The notes under the pieces: generated by a model
Databases searched by the model: none
What the model was told of the DNA's origin: nothing
What the model saw: the letters and a program-made list of their open reading frames with translations, nothing else
NCBI GenBank assembly: GCA_017521825.1
Contig: JAFXBK010000003.1
Location: forward strand, 1-44,655
From: Oscillospiraceae bacterium
GTDB taxonomy: Bacteria; Bacillota; Clostridia; Oscillospirales; Ruminococcaceae
DNA length: 44,655 nt
Reading direction: 5' to 3'
Part shown: piece by piece, positions 15,057-23,137 of the stretch
Position numbering within the stretch: position 1 is the first letter of the stretch
How the letters are laid out: each line of letters opens with the position of its first letter
Made by a program: the position numbers and the translations under genes

Positions 15057-16721
15057 TTATTCTTCGTCATCAAAACCGGTGATTCCGGAATAGGAACCGG
15101 AGGAAGCGGAATGTTTTTCTGCGGAAGAAACATTGTTTTCATTTTTGCGGTTGATGATGAAAAGTACAACAAGCGCCGCAATAAGGATTACAAGAACGCC
15201 AACGATGATCCAGATCCAGAAGGGAACTCCGGCCGCGGCGGCTTTTCCTTCGCCAACTTCAAGATGAATAAGAAGAACGGGGGAAAGGGAAGTTACGTCG
15301 ATGGAAGCGGATTCCGCGGAAGGATTGGGAACAAGTTTGATTTCAACAACGGTGCTTTCGGAAGCCTTATATGCAAAGGCGGAAAGACCGGAGGGATCCT
15401 TGATAACAAGGCGGTAAACGCCGTCCTCTTCAACAAGCGCAACGTTATCCACAGCGGTTTTGAAATCGGTTTCCGGGTCGTAAAGATAAACAAGCTCGCC
15501 GTCGGTCATGTAATATTCGCCGCTGTATCCGGCAAGTTCGGTGGTATGTGCCATTGCAAAAACGTAGGATTTATAGTTGGCTTCTGCGTTTGCCTGGGTT
15601 CCGTTAAGACTGTAAACAACGGTTCCAAGGGCGTCGCCGTTATATGCCATTCCGTCAACAAGAATGGAGATATCAAAAGCCGCAAGAGCATCGCCGTCCG
15701 CAATAAGTTTTGCCGCGGCTTCGTCGGTAACGCTGTAACCGTCAAGAGGAAGAAGATTTATGGTGGGGTTGCCGCCGATATCTTCTTTAAGTACAAATTC
15801 AATTTTGGTTACGGGGATGTCGCCGTTGATGCTGAAAGCAAGGGTTACGGGTTCAAAAACGTCTTCAACAGGTTCTTCAACAACGGAGGAACTGCTGGAG
15901 GAAGATTCCGGTTCGGAACTTTCGGAGCTGGAAGAACTGCTGCTTACAGGCTTGGAGGAAGAAGAACTGCTGGAACTTACGGGTTTGGAAGAAGAAGCAG
16001 AACTGGAAGGTGCGGAGCTGACGGGTGCACTGGAGCTTGCGGAGCTGGAAGGTGCGGAACTGGAAGAAGAGGAGGAAGAACCGGAAGTAACAATGTCTTT
16101 AACTCCGTCATCACCCCAAACTGCGGTGAAGGAAACGTCCGCGTTGGGCGCGGAAACTTTGGTGCCCGGGTCAAAAACTCTTCCGTCGGAATATTCCCAG
16201 CCAAGGAAAGTATGATCTTCATACTTGAAGGAGCAGGAAATAAGGCTGAAGTTTTCGCCGTAGTCGTAATATTTTTTTACTGCTTTTCCGGGTGCTTCGC
16301 CGGGATAATAGGTTACGCAGTAGCGTTCCTTGGAAGCGGTGGAAGAGCTGGAAGAACTGGAAGAAGAGGAAGAACCGGAAGAGCTGGTGGAAGAACTGAT
16401 TTTTTCCCACTGAGCGGTTGCGGTTACGGTTTTTCCGCCGGAACTGGGTTTATAAACGTTTCCGGGTTTTCCAATGGACCATTTTGTAAATTCATAGCCT
16501 TCTTTGGAAAAACCAAGGGCCTCGGCGGATTTAAGAGTTGCGCCGTCCTCAACAGAAAAAGGACCTTCGACGGAAGAACCGCCGGAAGCGCCTTTGCCGG
16601 CATTGTATTCGATGTAAAATTCATCACTGGGAATCATAAATGCTTCCGCTTCAACCAAAAGGGAAGGAACAGCCGAGATGACAAGCATCAGAGCAAGAAA
16701 AATTGAAAAAATTCGTTTCAT
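15057..16721 (-). CDS. Serine-rich membrane-anchored surface protein with two InlB-type repeats
   Basis: Likely exported and anchored by a C-terminal helix. Residues 1-30 form a signal peptide (KRIFSIFLALMLVISAVPSL, then AEA). Two modules resemble Listeria-Bacteroides/InlB B-repeats: about 35-108 (YNAGKGASGG ... GYEFTKWS ... VTATAQW) and about 135-205 (VTYYPGEAPG ... HTFLGWEYSDG ... SFTAVW). A pure Ser block separates them, and a longer Ser/Pro/Ala linker follows (about 215-290). A third, unrecognised globular region (about 295-490) precedes a membrane helix (FWIWIIVGVLVILIAALVVL) and a short charged tail. There is no LPXTG. The ATG at 16721 was used; an in-frame TTG at 16730 lies nearer the AGGAGG site and is also possible. 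Function unknown; adhesion or wall contact is inferred. Confidence 0.8.
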   Translation of the reverse strand: MKRIFSIFLALMLVISAVPSLLVEAEAFMIPSDEFYIEYNAGKGASGGSSVEGPFSVEDGATLKSAEALGFSKEGYEFTKWSIGKPGNVYKPSSGGKTVTATAQWEKISSSTSSSGSSSSSSSSSSSTASKERYCVTYYPGEAPGKAVKKYYDYGENFSLISCSFKYEDHTFLGWEYSDGRVFDPGTKVSAPNADVSFTAVWGDDGVKDIVTSGSSSSSSSSAPSSSASSSAPVSSAPSSSASSSKPVSSSSSSSSKPVSSSSSSSESSEPESSSSSSSVVEEPVEDVFEPVTLAFSINGDIPVTKIEFVLKEDIGGNPTINLLPLDGYSVTDEAAAKLIADGDALAAFDISILVDGMAYNGDALGTVVYSLNGTQANAEANYKSYVFAMAHTTELAGYSGEYYMTDGELVYLYDPETDFKTAVDNVALVEEDGVYRLVIKDPSGLSAFAYKASESTVVEIKLVPNPSAESASIDVTSLSPVLLIHLEVGEGKAAAAGVPFWIWIIVGVLVILIAALVVLFIINRKNENNVSSAEKHSASSGSYSGITGFDDEE

Positions 16722-16779
16722 TTTAATCAAGAAACCTCCTTAAATCTTTTTAATAAAAAGATAAATTTCTACATATAAA

Positions 16780-16808
16780 AGTATAGCACAAGCTCTTCCG
16801 TTTGTCAT
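16780..16808 (-). promoter_or_regulatory. Promoter of the serine-rich surface protein gene
   Basis: On the minus strand ATGACA (16808-16803), a 17-base spacer and TATACT (16785-16780). Confidence 0.65.
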
Positions 16809-16856
16809 TGCTTTTTTGGAAGAAAATCCTTAATATGGCAAATTGGAATAAAACAC

Positions 16857-16885
16857 TTGTAAAGAAGGAAAAGTTTTGGTATAAT
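16857..16885 (+). promoter_or_regulatory. Promoter of tRNA-Leu
   Basis: TTGTAA (16857-16862), a 17-base spacer and a perfect TATAAT (16880-16885), 25 bases before the tRNA. Confidence 0.82.
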
Positions 16886-16910
16886 AAACTTTACGAAAAA
16901 CTTAAAAAAT

Positions 16911-16995
16911 GCCGCCGTGGTGGAATGGCAGACACAAGGGACTTAAAATCCCTCGCCTTTAAAGCGTACGAGTTCGAGTCTCGTTGGCGGCACCA
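16911..16995 (+). tRNA. tRNA-Leu (TAA anticodon)
   Basis: 85 bases including encoded CCA, with the long variable arm of class II tRNAs. Acceptor GCCGCCG pairs with TGGCGGC (one G-T pair). The anticodon arm AGGGA-CTTAAAA-TCCCT gives TAA; the T arm has GTTCGAGTC. Confidence 0.95.
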
Positions 16996-16996
16996 A

Positions 16997-17027
16997 ACAC
17001 AGAACTTTTTAAGGTTCTGTGTTTTTT
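16997..17027 (+). terminator. Terminator of tRNA-Leu
   Basis: ACACAGAAC and GTTCTGTGT form a nine-pair stem followed by a T run. Confidence 0.85.
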
Positions 17028-17061
17028 ATACGAAAAAAATGAAAAAATTACCAAAAAGATA

Positions 17062-17095
17062 TTGACAAACTTGTGCAATAATGATATTCTATAAT
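17062..17095 (+). promoter_or_regulatory. Promoter of the feo operon
   Basis: Perfect TTGACA (17062-17067) is followed after 17 bases by TATTCT (17085-17090); a TATAAT overlaps at 17090-17095 with a 22-base spacer. The first iron-box palindrome starts three bases further on. Confidence 0.75.
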
Positions 17096-17097
17096 GT

Positions 17098-17115
17098 AGT
17101 TAGGCTTTCCTAACT
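17098..17115 (+). promoter_or_regulatory. DtxR/IdeR-like iron box 1
   Basis: AGTTAG-GCTTTC-CTAACT, an 18-base palindrome next to the feo -10 region. Half-sites (TTAGG/CCTAA) match the DtxR/IdeR family operator. A bound metal repressor here would block transcription start. Confidence 0.72.
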
Positions 17116-17131
17116 TTTATTTCAGAAGCTT

Positions 17132-17149
17132 GGTTAGTTTAAACTAACC
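17132..17149 (+). promoter_or_regulatory. DtxR/IdeR-like iron box 2
   Basis: GGTTAG-TTTAAA-CTAACC is a perfect 18-base palindrome, 34 bases (about three helical turns) after box 1. Confidence 0.72.
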
Positions 17150-17176
17150 GGTGCGTTTTAGGTAAGGTGATGTGCA

Positions 17177-17395
17177 ATGAATTTAAAAGCGGCTGAAGAA
17201 GGCAGAGAATATATCATCAGCTCGATCGAAACCGATGATGAAGAACTCAACGCGTTCCTCTTCTCCCTTGGCTGTTACAGCGGCGAACCCATAACGGTTA
17301 TTGCACACCGCAAAGGTGGTTGCACCGTTTCCGTCAAGGACGGAAGATACAGCATAGATAACCAACTTGCGGAAGCTATTTTTCTTGAAGATTGA
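17177..17395 (+). CDS. feoA: Ferrous iron transport protein A
   Basis: Small cytosolic SH3-like partner of FeoB in Fe(II) uptake. The 72-residue protein is typical in size. Visible features are LFSLGCYSGEPITVI, the FeoA glycine turn, and HRKGGCTVSVKDGRYSID toward the end. Start ATG 17177 has AGGTAAGGTGAT upstream. It is the first gene of the iron-regulated operon; feoB follows about 100 bases later, with a GC-rich hairpin (17401-17418) lacking a strong T tail and a third iron box between them. Confidence 0.9.
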   Translation: MNLKAAEEGREYIISSIETDDEELNAFLFSLGCYSGEPITVIAHRKGGCTVSVKDGRYSIDNQLAEAIFLED

Positions 17396-17434
17396 TTTTT
17401 CCCCGGCAAAAACCGGGGCAAATTTACGGAACAA

Positions 17435-17452
17435 GGTTAGTCTTGCCTAACT
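17435..17452 (+). promoter_or_regulatory. DtxR/IdeR-like iron box 3, between feoA and feoB
   Basis: GGTTAG-TCTTGC-CTAACT repeats the 6-6-6 layout of boxes 1 and 2. Its place upstream of feoB suggests either a second regulated promoter or roadblock control. An AT-rich stretch with TACAAT near 17477 follows, but no good -35 is seen. Confidence 0.65.
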
Positions 17453-17500
17453 TAAAGTTGTTTTATTATTTATTTTACAATATAAAGGAGCATAATGTTA

Positions 17501-19492
17501 ATGAGAATTGCGCTTACAGGTAACCCGAACAGCGGCAAAACAACAATGTATAACGCCATCACCGGCCGTAACGAAAAAGTCGGCAACTGGGCGGGCGTTA
17601 CTGTTGAAAAAAAGGAACACCCTATCAAAAAAGTTTATTACGACGGAGCCGAAGAACTTATTGCGGTTGACCTTCCCGGCGCATATTCCATGTCGCCCTT
17701 CACTTCCGAAGAAAGCGTTACAAGCGACTATGTAAAAAACGAAAACCCGGACGTTATCATCAACATTGTTGACGCAACAAACCTTTCCAGAAGCCTTTTC
17801 TTCACAACTCAGCTTCTTGAGCTTGGAATTCCGGTTGTTGTTGCACTTAACAAGGCGGACGTAAACAAGAAAAAGGAAACAAAGATAAACGCAAAACTCC
17901 TTTCCGAAAAACTCGGCTGTCCGGTTGTGGACACGGTTTCCACCGCTTCCGAGGGTCTTAAGGAAGTTGTAAAAACCGCCGCCGAACAGGCTGGAAAAGG
18001 CCAGAAAGCGCCCTACAAACAGGGAAACATCGACCTTTCCAGCAAAGACGAAGTTCTTGCGGCAGACAGAAAACGCTTCGAATTTGTAAACGAAATAGTA
18101 AAAGCCGTTGAAACCAGAAAAGTTTTCACAAACCAGAAAAACACCGGCGATAAAATCGACGAGATCCTTACAAACAAATGGCTCGGAATTCCGATTTTTG
18201 CCCTTGTTATGTGGCTTGTTTTTATGATTTCCCAACACGAAAAGGGTCTTGGCGTTCTTATTGCCGATGTTCTTGTGGGCTGGATTGAAACCTTCCAGGA
18301 ATGGGTTGGCGGAATGGTCGAAGGCGCAAGCCCGATTCTTTATGCGCTTCTTGTTGACGGCGTAATCGGCGGCGTTGGCGCGGTAGTTGGATTCCTTCCG
18401 CTTGTTATGGTAATGTATTTCCTTATCGCGCTTCTTGAAGACTGCGGATATATGGCAAGGGCTTCCGTTGTTCTTGACCCGATTTTCAAAAAGGTCGGTC
18501 TTTCCGGAAAATCCGTAATTCCTTTCGTAATCGGAACCGGATGTGCAATTCCCGGAGTTATGGCATGCCGCACCATTCGTAATGAACGCGAAAGAAGAGC
18601 CACCGCGATGCTCGCTCCGTTTATGCCCTGCGGCGCAAAACTCCCGGTAATCGCGCTTTTTGCCGGAGTGTTTTTTGAAGATGCTTCCTGGGTGGGAACC
18701 CTTATGTATTTTGTAGGTATCATTATCATTTTCTTCGGCGCGCTTCTTATCAACAAAATCACCGGTTATAAAGCAAAAAAATCCTTCTTCATCATCGAAC
18801 TTCCGGAATATAAAGTTCCGAGCCTTGGCAGAGCGGTAAAATCCATGTGCAGCCGTGGCTGGGCATACATTGTAAAAGCCGCAACCATAATTCTTCTTTG
18901 CAACACCGCCGTTCAGATCATGCAGACTTTCGACTGGAGTTTCAATGTTGCGGAAAGTGCGGACGCTTCGATCCTCGCTTCCATCGCAAACCCCGTTGCG
19001 TATCTCCTTGTTCCGATTGTCGGCGTTCTTTCCTGGCAGTTTGCCGCAGCGGCAGTTACCGGATTTATTGCGAAGGAAAACGTTGTCGGAACCCTTGCGG
19101 TTTGCTTCGTCGGACTTGAAAACCTTATTAATACAGAAGAACTTGAGCTTATGGAAGGCGCAGGCGCAGAAGTTGCAGGCGTTTTTGCAATAACCAAAGT
19201 TGCCGCCCTTGCGTATCTTATGTTCAACCTTTTTACTCCGCCCTGCTTTGCGGCAATCGGCGCAATGAACTCCGAAATGAAGAGCGCAAAATGGCTCTGG
19301 GGCGGAATCGGCCTTCAGTTTGCCGTTGGCTATACCGTTTCGTTCCTCGTATATCAGATAGGTACCCTTATTACCGAAGGAACCTTCGGCGCCGGATTTA
19401 TCCCCGGACTTGTAACCGTTCTTGCAATAGCTTCGGTTATTGTTTATTTCTGCGTAACCGCCGAAGAAAGGGCCGAAAAAGCCAAAGCGTAA
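17501..19492 (+). CDS. feoB: Ferrous iron transporter B (GTPase-coupled)
   Basis: Main Fe(II) uptake protein of the inner membrane. The N-terminal G domain has GNPNSGKT (G1), DLPGAYSMSPFTSEE (G3) and NKAD (G4), followed by a helical GDI-like region and a membrane domain with two Gate regions, including VIGTGCAIPGVMACRTIRN and PFMPCGAKLPV, and a further conserved stretch FTPPCFAAIGAMNSE. The 663-residue length is normal. ATG 17501 (MRIALTGNPN) was preferred, ten bases after GGAG; the in-frame ATG at 17495, four bases after it, is also possible. It is followed by the small Cys-rich partner. Regulated by iron through the three boxes upstream (inferred). Confidence 0.96.
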   Translation: MRIALTGNPNSGKTTMYNAITGRNEKVGNWAGVTVEKKEHPIKKVYYDGAEELIAVDLPGAYSMSPFTSEESVTSDYVKNENPDVIINIVDATNLSRSLFFTTQLLELGIPVVVALNKADVNKKKETKINAKLLSEKLGCPVVDTVSTASEGLKEVVKTAAEQAGKGQKAPYKQGNIDLSSKDEVLAADRKRFEFVNEIVKAVETRKVFTNQKNTGDKIDEILTNKWLGIPIFALVMWLVFMISQHEKGLGVLIADVLVGWIETFQEWVGGMVEGASPILYALLVDGVIGGVGAVVGFLPLVMVMYFLIALLEDCGYMARASVVLDPIFKKVGLSGKSVIPFVIGTGCAIPGVMACRTIRNERERRATAMLAPFMPCGAKLPVIALFAGVFFEDASWVGTLMYFVGIIIIFFGALLINKITGYKAKKSFFIIELPEYKVPSLGRAVKSMCSRGWAYIVKAATIILLCNTAVQIMQTFDWSFNVAESADASILASIANPVAYLLVPIVGVLSWQFAAAAVTGFIAKENVVGTLAVCFVGLENLINTEELELMEGAGAEVAGVFAITKVAALAYLMFNLFTPPCFAAIGAMNSEMKSAKWLWGGIGLQFAVGYTVSFLVYQIGTLITEGTFGAGFIPGLVTVLAIASVIVYFCVTAEERAEKAKA

Positions 19493-19522
19493 AACAAAAT
19501 TTTAAAGAAAGGAACAGTCAAT

Positions 19523-19690
19523 ATGGAAAATTTGATTATCATTGTTATTATTGCCATTGTTATCGGTTTCGCGGGACTTTACGTTTACCGTAAGAAAAAG
19601 GCCGGAAGCAAATGCATCGGCTGTCCCTATGGCGATTCCTGCTGCAAAAACAGCGAAAAAGGCGGCTGCGGCTGCCATGACCATAATTGA
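19523..19690 (+). CDS. FeoB-associated Cys-rich membrane peptide
   Basis: 55 residues: one membrane helix (residues 3-22), a Lys/Arg patch, then a Cys-rich tail with seven cysteines and two His (CIGCPYGDSCC and GCGCHDHN). This is the pattern of the FeoB-associated Cys-rich proteins found after feoB in Bacillota. The cysteines may bind Fe(II) or a cluster. ATG 19523 follows AAAGGAACAG. It ends the feo operon, just before a strong terminator. Confidence 0.88.
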   Translation: MENLIIIVIIAIVIGFAGLYVYRKKKAGSKCIGCPYGDSCCKNSEKGGCGCHDHN

Positions 19691-19709
19691 GCCTTATTGA
19701 GTTAAAGAA

Positions 19710-19739
19710 AAACGCCGCGGAAAACCCGCGGCGTTTTTC
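19710..19739 (+). terminator. Terminator of the feo operon
   Basis: ACGCCGCGG (19712-19720) and CCGCGGCGT (19726-19734) form a GC-rich stem followed by a T run. Confidence 0.9.
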
Positions 19740-19784
19740 TTTACTGCAGAAGTGTGGTATAATATCAAGGAAAGAGGTGGTATT

Positions 19785-20462
19785 GTGACCGATTTACAGA
19801 AAACTCTTTTATCAATGTCGGAGGAAAAATACCGGGATTTCCAAAGCAAACTTATGCCAACGGTTCCGAAGGAGAAAATAATCGGGATAAGAACGCCGCT
19901 TTTGCGAAAATTCGCAAAGGAATTTTCAAAAACCCCGGAGGCAAAAGTTTTTCTTTCGGAGCTTCCGCATGAGTTTTACGAGGAAAACAACCTTCATGCG
20001 TTTTTGCTGGAAAAAATGACGGACTTTGATGAATGTGCAAAGGCTGTTACAAATTTCCTGCCTTTTGTGGATAACTGGGCAACCTGCGATTCCATGTCGC
20101 CGAAAATTTTCGGAAAACATAAAACGGAGCTTCTGGGATATATTGAAAAATGGCTTTCCGCAGAAGATACCTATTCCGTCCGGTTCGGAATAAAAATGCT
20201 TATGGAACACTTCCTCGGTGAAGAATTTAAACCGGAATATCCAAAGCTGGTCGCGAAAATTAAATCCGAGGAATATTATATCCGGATGATGCAGGCCTGG
20301 TATTTTGCAACGGCTCTTGCGAAGGAGTATGGTGCGGTTTTGCCTTTTATCGAAAACAAAAAACTTGAAAAATGGACCCACAACAAAGCCATACAGAAGG
20401 CAATCGAAAGCTATCGTATAACCGATGAACAAAAAGCATATCTGAGAAAATTAAAAATGTAG
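19785..20462 (+). CDS. DNA alkylation repair protein, AlkD-like HEAT-repeat glycosylase
   Basis: Predicted to remove alkylated bases (3-methyl- or 7-methyl-purines). The 225-residue protein is almost all helical. Motifs match the AlkC/AlkD family: GIRTPLLRKFAKEF near the N-terminus, the central FVDNWATCDSMSPKIF with its DNA-facing Trp and Asp, and MMQAWYFATALAKEY later. The GTG at 19785 follows AGAGGTGG; the frame extends upstream to 19752 but that part overlaps a TATAAT (19758-19763), the likely promoter -10. The TAG stop is contributed by a palindromic intergenic repeat that begins at 20458. Confidence 0.87.
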   Translation: MTDLQKTLLSMSEEKYRDFQSKLMPTVPKEKIIGIRTPLLRKFAKEFSKTPEAKVFLSELPHEFYEENNLHAFLLEKMTDFDECAKAVTNFLPFVDNWATCDSMSPKIFGKHKTELLGYIEKWLSAEDTYSVRFGIKMLMEHFLGEEFKPEYPKLVAKIKSEEYYIRMMQAWYFATALAKEYGAVLPFIENKKLEKWTHNKAIQKAIESYRITDEQKAYLRKLKM

Positions 20463-20483
20463 GGCGGGGGCTTGCTCCCGCCG
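20458..20483 (+). repeat. GC-rich palindromic repeat, copy A
   Basis: GGCGGGGGC-TT-GCTCCCGCC preceded by TGTAG. The same unit recurs at 28174-28198, and a shorter form at 22606-22624. Here its TAG is the stop codon of the AlkD-like gene, and the hairpin followed by TTTTAAT may serve as terminator. Confidence 0.8.
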
Positions 20484-20576
20484 TTTTAATAATAAAATAT
20501 TGTTAACAAAAAAAGCCTTGTTTTTTGCCGTAAAAGTTGTAAGATAAAATCAGAATATGGAAAGGAGGCGGATTTT

Positions 20577-22604
20577 ATGGATTTAAGCTCGCCGCTTACC
20601 GCGCTTAAAGGCGTTGGCGAAAAACGGAAGAAAGTTTACGAAAAACTCGGAATAACAAACATCGGCGAACTTCTGGAGCATTATCCAAGGGGTTACCTCG
20701 ATTTAACCGGAAGCCTTTCCATAAAAGACGCTTCCGACGAGCACCCCTGCGCCATTCGCGCAACCGTTACCCAAAAAAGCCCGACCCGCCCAATTCGTAA
20801 GGGCCTTACCGTTTCAAAAGTCCGGGCAACGGATATGGAGCGGGATTTGCTGATAACCTTTTTTAACGCAAAATATACCGTCGAAGCGCTCGAAATCGGC
20901 GAAGAATATATATTCTATGGCGATTTCACAAGGCGGATGACCGGCGGCGAAATGAATTCGCCGGTTGTTATCCAGACGGAAGAAAGCGGCTTTCTTCCCC
21001 GCTATCCGCTTACGGAAGGGCTTTCCTCAAAAATGGTTTCCGCCCAGATAAAAACCGCCTTGGAAAACTGCGGAAGCCTTATCAAAGAAACCCTGAGCAC
21101 CGGAATTCTCGAAAAATATAACCTGTGCTCAAAGGCGGAAGCTATCCGCAACATACATTTCCCATCCGATGAAAAAGCGCTGGAAAAAGCAAAAAAACGC
21201 CTTATTTTCGAAGAATTTCTTGCGTTCACCCTTGGGATGAGCCTTGTTAAAGGAAAAAACAGAACCGCGGACGGAAACTCCTTTGAAAATTTGAGCACGG
21301 AGGAATTTGAAAAATCCCTTGGTTTTGAACTTACCGGTGCTCAAAAACGGGTTATAGCGGAATGTAAAAAAGATATGTGCTCAAACGTTCCCATGAGCCG
21401 TCTTATCCAGGGCGACGTAGGCTCCGGAAAAACCGCCGTTGCCGCTTCCGCAATGTATTTTGCGGCGAAAAACGGTTTCCAAAGCGCAATGATGGTGCCG
21501 ACGGAAGTCCTTGCCGCCCAACATAAAATAACTCTTGAAAAAATGTTCGCGCCCTTCGGAATAAAGGTCGGTCTGCTGACCGGTTCAATGAAGGCTTCCG
21601 AAAAAAACGCGGTTAAAGCCGCAATAAAATCCGGCGAAATAACCGTTGTTACCGGAACCCATGCCCTTATTCAGGAGGACGTTGAATTTAAAAATCTCGG
21701 CCTTATAATCACCGATGAACAGCACCGCTTCGGCGTTCGCCAGCGAACCGCCCTTGGTAAAAAAGGAAAAGCGCCGCATACGATAGTTATGTCCGCAACG
21801 CCAATTCCGCGAACCCTTGCGTTCGTGCTCTACGGTGACCTTGATGTTTCGGTGCTTGACGAAATGCCGAAAAACCGTATTCCGGTAAAAACTTATCTTG
21901 TAACCCCGGAACTTTCCCAAAGGGCTTTCAATTTTGTCCGGAATTTTGCAAAAGAGGGAAAACAAAGCTATATAATCTGTCCTCTTGTCGAACGGAACGA
22001 GGATTCCCTTCCGCTGGAAGCCGCGGCGGATCTTGCGGAACAGATTGCCGGACAGGAACTTGTTGACTGCAACGTCGGCCTTCTTCACGGAAGGATGAAA
22101 CCCGCGGAAAAGGAAAGGGTTATGGAAGCCTTTGCGGAAAACCGGCTCCAGGTTCTTGTTTCAACAACCGTTGTGGAAGTCGGGGTCGATGTTCCCAACG
22201 CCGTTTGCATGATAATCGAAAACGCCGACCGCTTCGGTCTTTCCCAGCTTCATCAGCTTCGCGGAAGGGTAGGAAGGGGAAAGGAACAAAGTTACTGCAT
22301 CCTTATTTCCGGAACGAAAAATCCGGAAACAAAACACCGCCTTGAGGTAATAGCCAAAACCACCGATGGCTTTAAAGTTGCGGAGGAGGACCTTAAGCTC
22401 CGGGGTCCCGGCGACTTTTTCGGCTACCGCCAGAGCGGCCTTCCAATGCTTAAAATGGCGGATATGATGACCGATATAAAACTTCTTGAACTTGCAAAAA
22501 AAGCCGCCGCGGAAATTCTTGAGGACGACCCGAAACTTGAAAAAGCGGAAAACGCGGCCCTTTCGAAAAATATCCAAAAGCTTCTTGAGGAAGCGGCGGT
22601 ATAA
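20577..22604 (+). CDS. recG: ATP-dependent DNA helicase RecG
   Basis: Branch-migrating helicase acting on stalled forks and Holliday junctions. The 675-residue protein has an N-terminal wedge/OB domain (LKGVGEKRKKVYEKLGI, EHYPRGYLD), then helicase domains with Walker A GDVGSGKTAVA, the box TDEQHRFGVRQR, SATPIPRTLA, and motifs V-VI in STTVVEVGVDVPNA and QLHQLRGRVGRG. The C-terminal TRG region (GFKVAEEDLKLRGPGDFFG) is complete. ATG 20577 follows GGAGGCGGATTTT. Five GTGCTCA/TGAGCAC motifs fall between 21094 and 21383, in three different reading frames. Confidence 0.97.
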   Translation: MDLSSPLTALKGVGEKRKKVYEKLGITNIGELLEHYPRGYLDLTGSLSIKDASDEHPCAIRATVTQKSPTRPIRKGLTVSKVRATDMERDLLITFFNAKYTVEALEIGEEYIFYGDFTRRMTGGEMNSPVVIQTEESGFLPRYPLTEGLSSKMVSAQIKTALENCGSLIKETLSTGILEKYNLCSKAEAIRNIHFPSDEKALEKAKKRLIFEEFLAFTLGMSLVKGKNRTADGNSFENLSTEEFEKSLGFELTGAQKRVIAECKKDMCSNVPMSRLIQGDVGSGKTAVAASAMYFAAKNGFQSAMMVPTEVLAAQHKITLEKMFAPFGIKVGLLTGSMKASEKNAVKAAIKSGEITVVTGTHALIQEDVEFKNLGLIITDEQHRFGVRQRTALGKKGKAPHTIVMSATPIPRTLAFVLYGDLDVSVLDEMPKNRIPVKTYLVTPELSQRAFNFVRNFAKEGKQSYIICPLVERNEDSLPLEAAADLAEQIAGQELVDCNVGLLHGRMKPAEKERVMEAFAENRLQVLVSTTVVEVGVDVPNAVCMIIENADRFGLSQLHQLRGRVGRGKEQSYCILISGTKNPETKHRLEVIAKTTDGFKVAEEDLKLRGPGDFFGYRQSGLPMLKMADMMTDIKLLELAKKAAAEILEDDPKLEKAENAALSKNIQKLLEEAAV

Positions 22605-22605
22605 C

Positions 22606-22624
22606 AGGCGGGGTTGCTCCCGCA
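22606..22624 (+). repeat. GC-rich palindromic repeat, short copy B
   Basis: GGCGGGG-TT-GCTCCCGC, a shortened form of the unit at 20458-20483, directly after the recG stop codon and before the ribosome site of the next small gene. Confidence 0.6.
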
Positions 22625-22640
22625 GGAAAAGGAGATAAAT

Positions 22641-22835
22641 ATGGAAAAGAAAACAATTTTCAGAATAATCAGCATTATTTTGGTGGTTATCGCAATTTTT
22701 GCGGCTGTTTGCGCCGCAACCACTACCGGCAGCGGTTTCCTTGATTTGAGCAATATCGTAAAAACCATTTGCGTCTGCGTGGCGGTTGTCTGCGCCGTTC
22801 TTTCGGCAGTTATGTGGAAAATTTCGGGGAAATAA
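22641..22835 (+). CDS. Small two-helix membrane protein, unknown function
   Basis: 64 residues with two hydrophobic stretches (FRIISIILVVIAIFAAVCAA and IVKTICVCVAVVCAVLSAVM), joined by a short loop, N-terminal MEKKT. ATG 22641 has AAAAGGAGAT seven bases upstream, a strong site that makes translation likely. It lies 36 bases after recG, so probably on the same transcript. I do not recognise the family. Confidence 0.65.
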   Translation: MEKKTIFRIISIILVVIAIFAAVCAATTTGSGFLDLSNIVKTICVCVAVVCAVLSAVMWKISGK

Positions 22836-22872
22836 GAGCAAGGCATATTTTTATCGGAAAGGGATGACCTGA

Positions 22873-23043
22873 ATGAAAATAAGCAAAAACAAACTTCTTT
22901 GCATTTTATTCGCCGTTGCTTCCTGCTGTTTTTTTGCGGGAACAATAAACCATATCGTAAACACCGGCGAAGGAATAATTTCTTCGCTTCTTCTGGGGCT
23001 CGGTTGCCTTTGTTTTGCAATTGCCTTCGGAAAAGCGAAATGA
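22873..23043 (+). CDS. Possible small membrane protein, unknown function
   Basis: 56 residues, MKISKNK then two hydrophobic helices (LLCILFAVASCCFFAGTI and IISSLLLGLGCLCFAIAFG). The layout is like the small protein just before it, with which it shares little exact sequence. The ribosome site (AAAGGGATGA) is only moderate. Codon use looks like that of neighbours (GCC, GGC, CTT), which supports real coding. Confidence 0.5.
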   Translation: MKISKNKLLCILFAVASCCFFAGTINHIVNTGEGIISSLLLGLGCLCFAIAFGKAK

Positions 23044-23071
23044 TTTACGAAGGCTTCGGCAAATACATCTA

Positions 23072-23100
23072 TTGATATAAAGAGATAACAGTAGTATAAT
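23072..23100 (+). promoter_or_regulatory. Promoter of the ECF S-component operon
   Basis: TTGATA (23072-23077), a 17-base spacer and perfect TATAAT (23095-23100). The remaining leader is about 30 bases, too short for a vitamin riboswitch. Confidence 0.8.
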
Positions 23101-23137
23101 ATATAATTACATATTTTTCTTAAAAGAAGGAAAAACA

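Noticed and set aside
15111-16706. 531-codon plus-strand frame rich in Gly/Arg
   Set aside because: It is the antisense of the poly-Ser surface protein; the RTGRR-type runs are reversed Ser codons.
16802-17065. 87-codon frame over the tRNA-Leu
   Set aside because: It contains the tRNA and its terminator; no ribosome site fits.
17401-17418. GC-rich hairpin after feoA as full terminator
   Set aside because: CCCCGG/CCGGGG lacks a proper T tail, and feoB clearly belongs to the same iron system; partial attenuation is possible but not shown.
23044-23137. Riboswitch before the ECF S component
   Set aside because: The promoter leaves a leader of only about 30 bases, too short for a vitamin aptamer.
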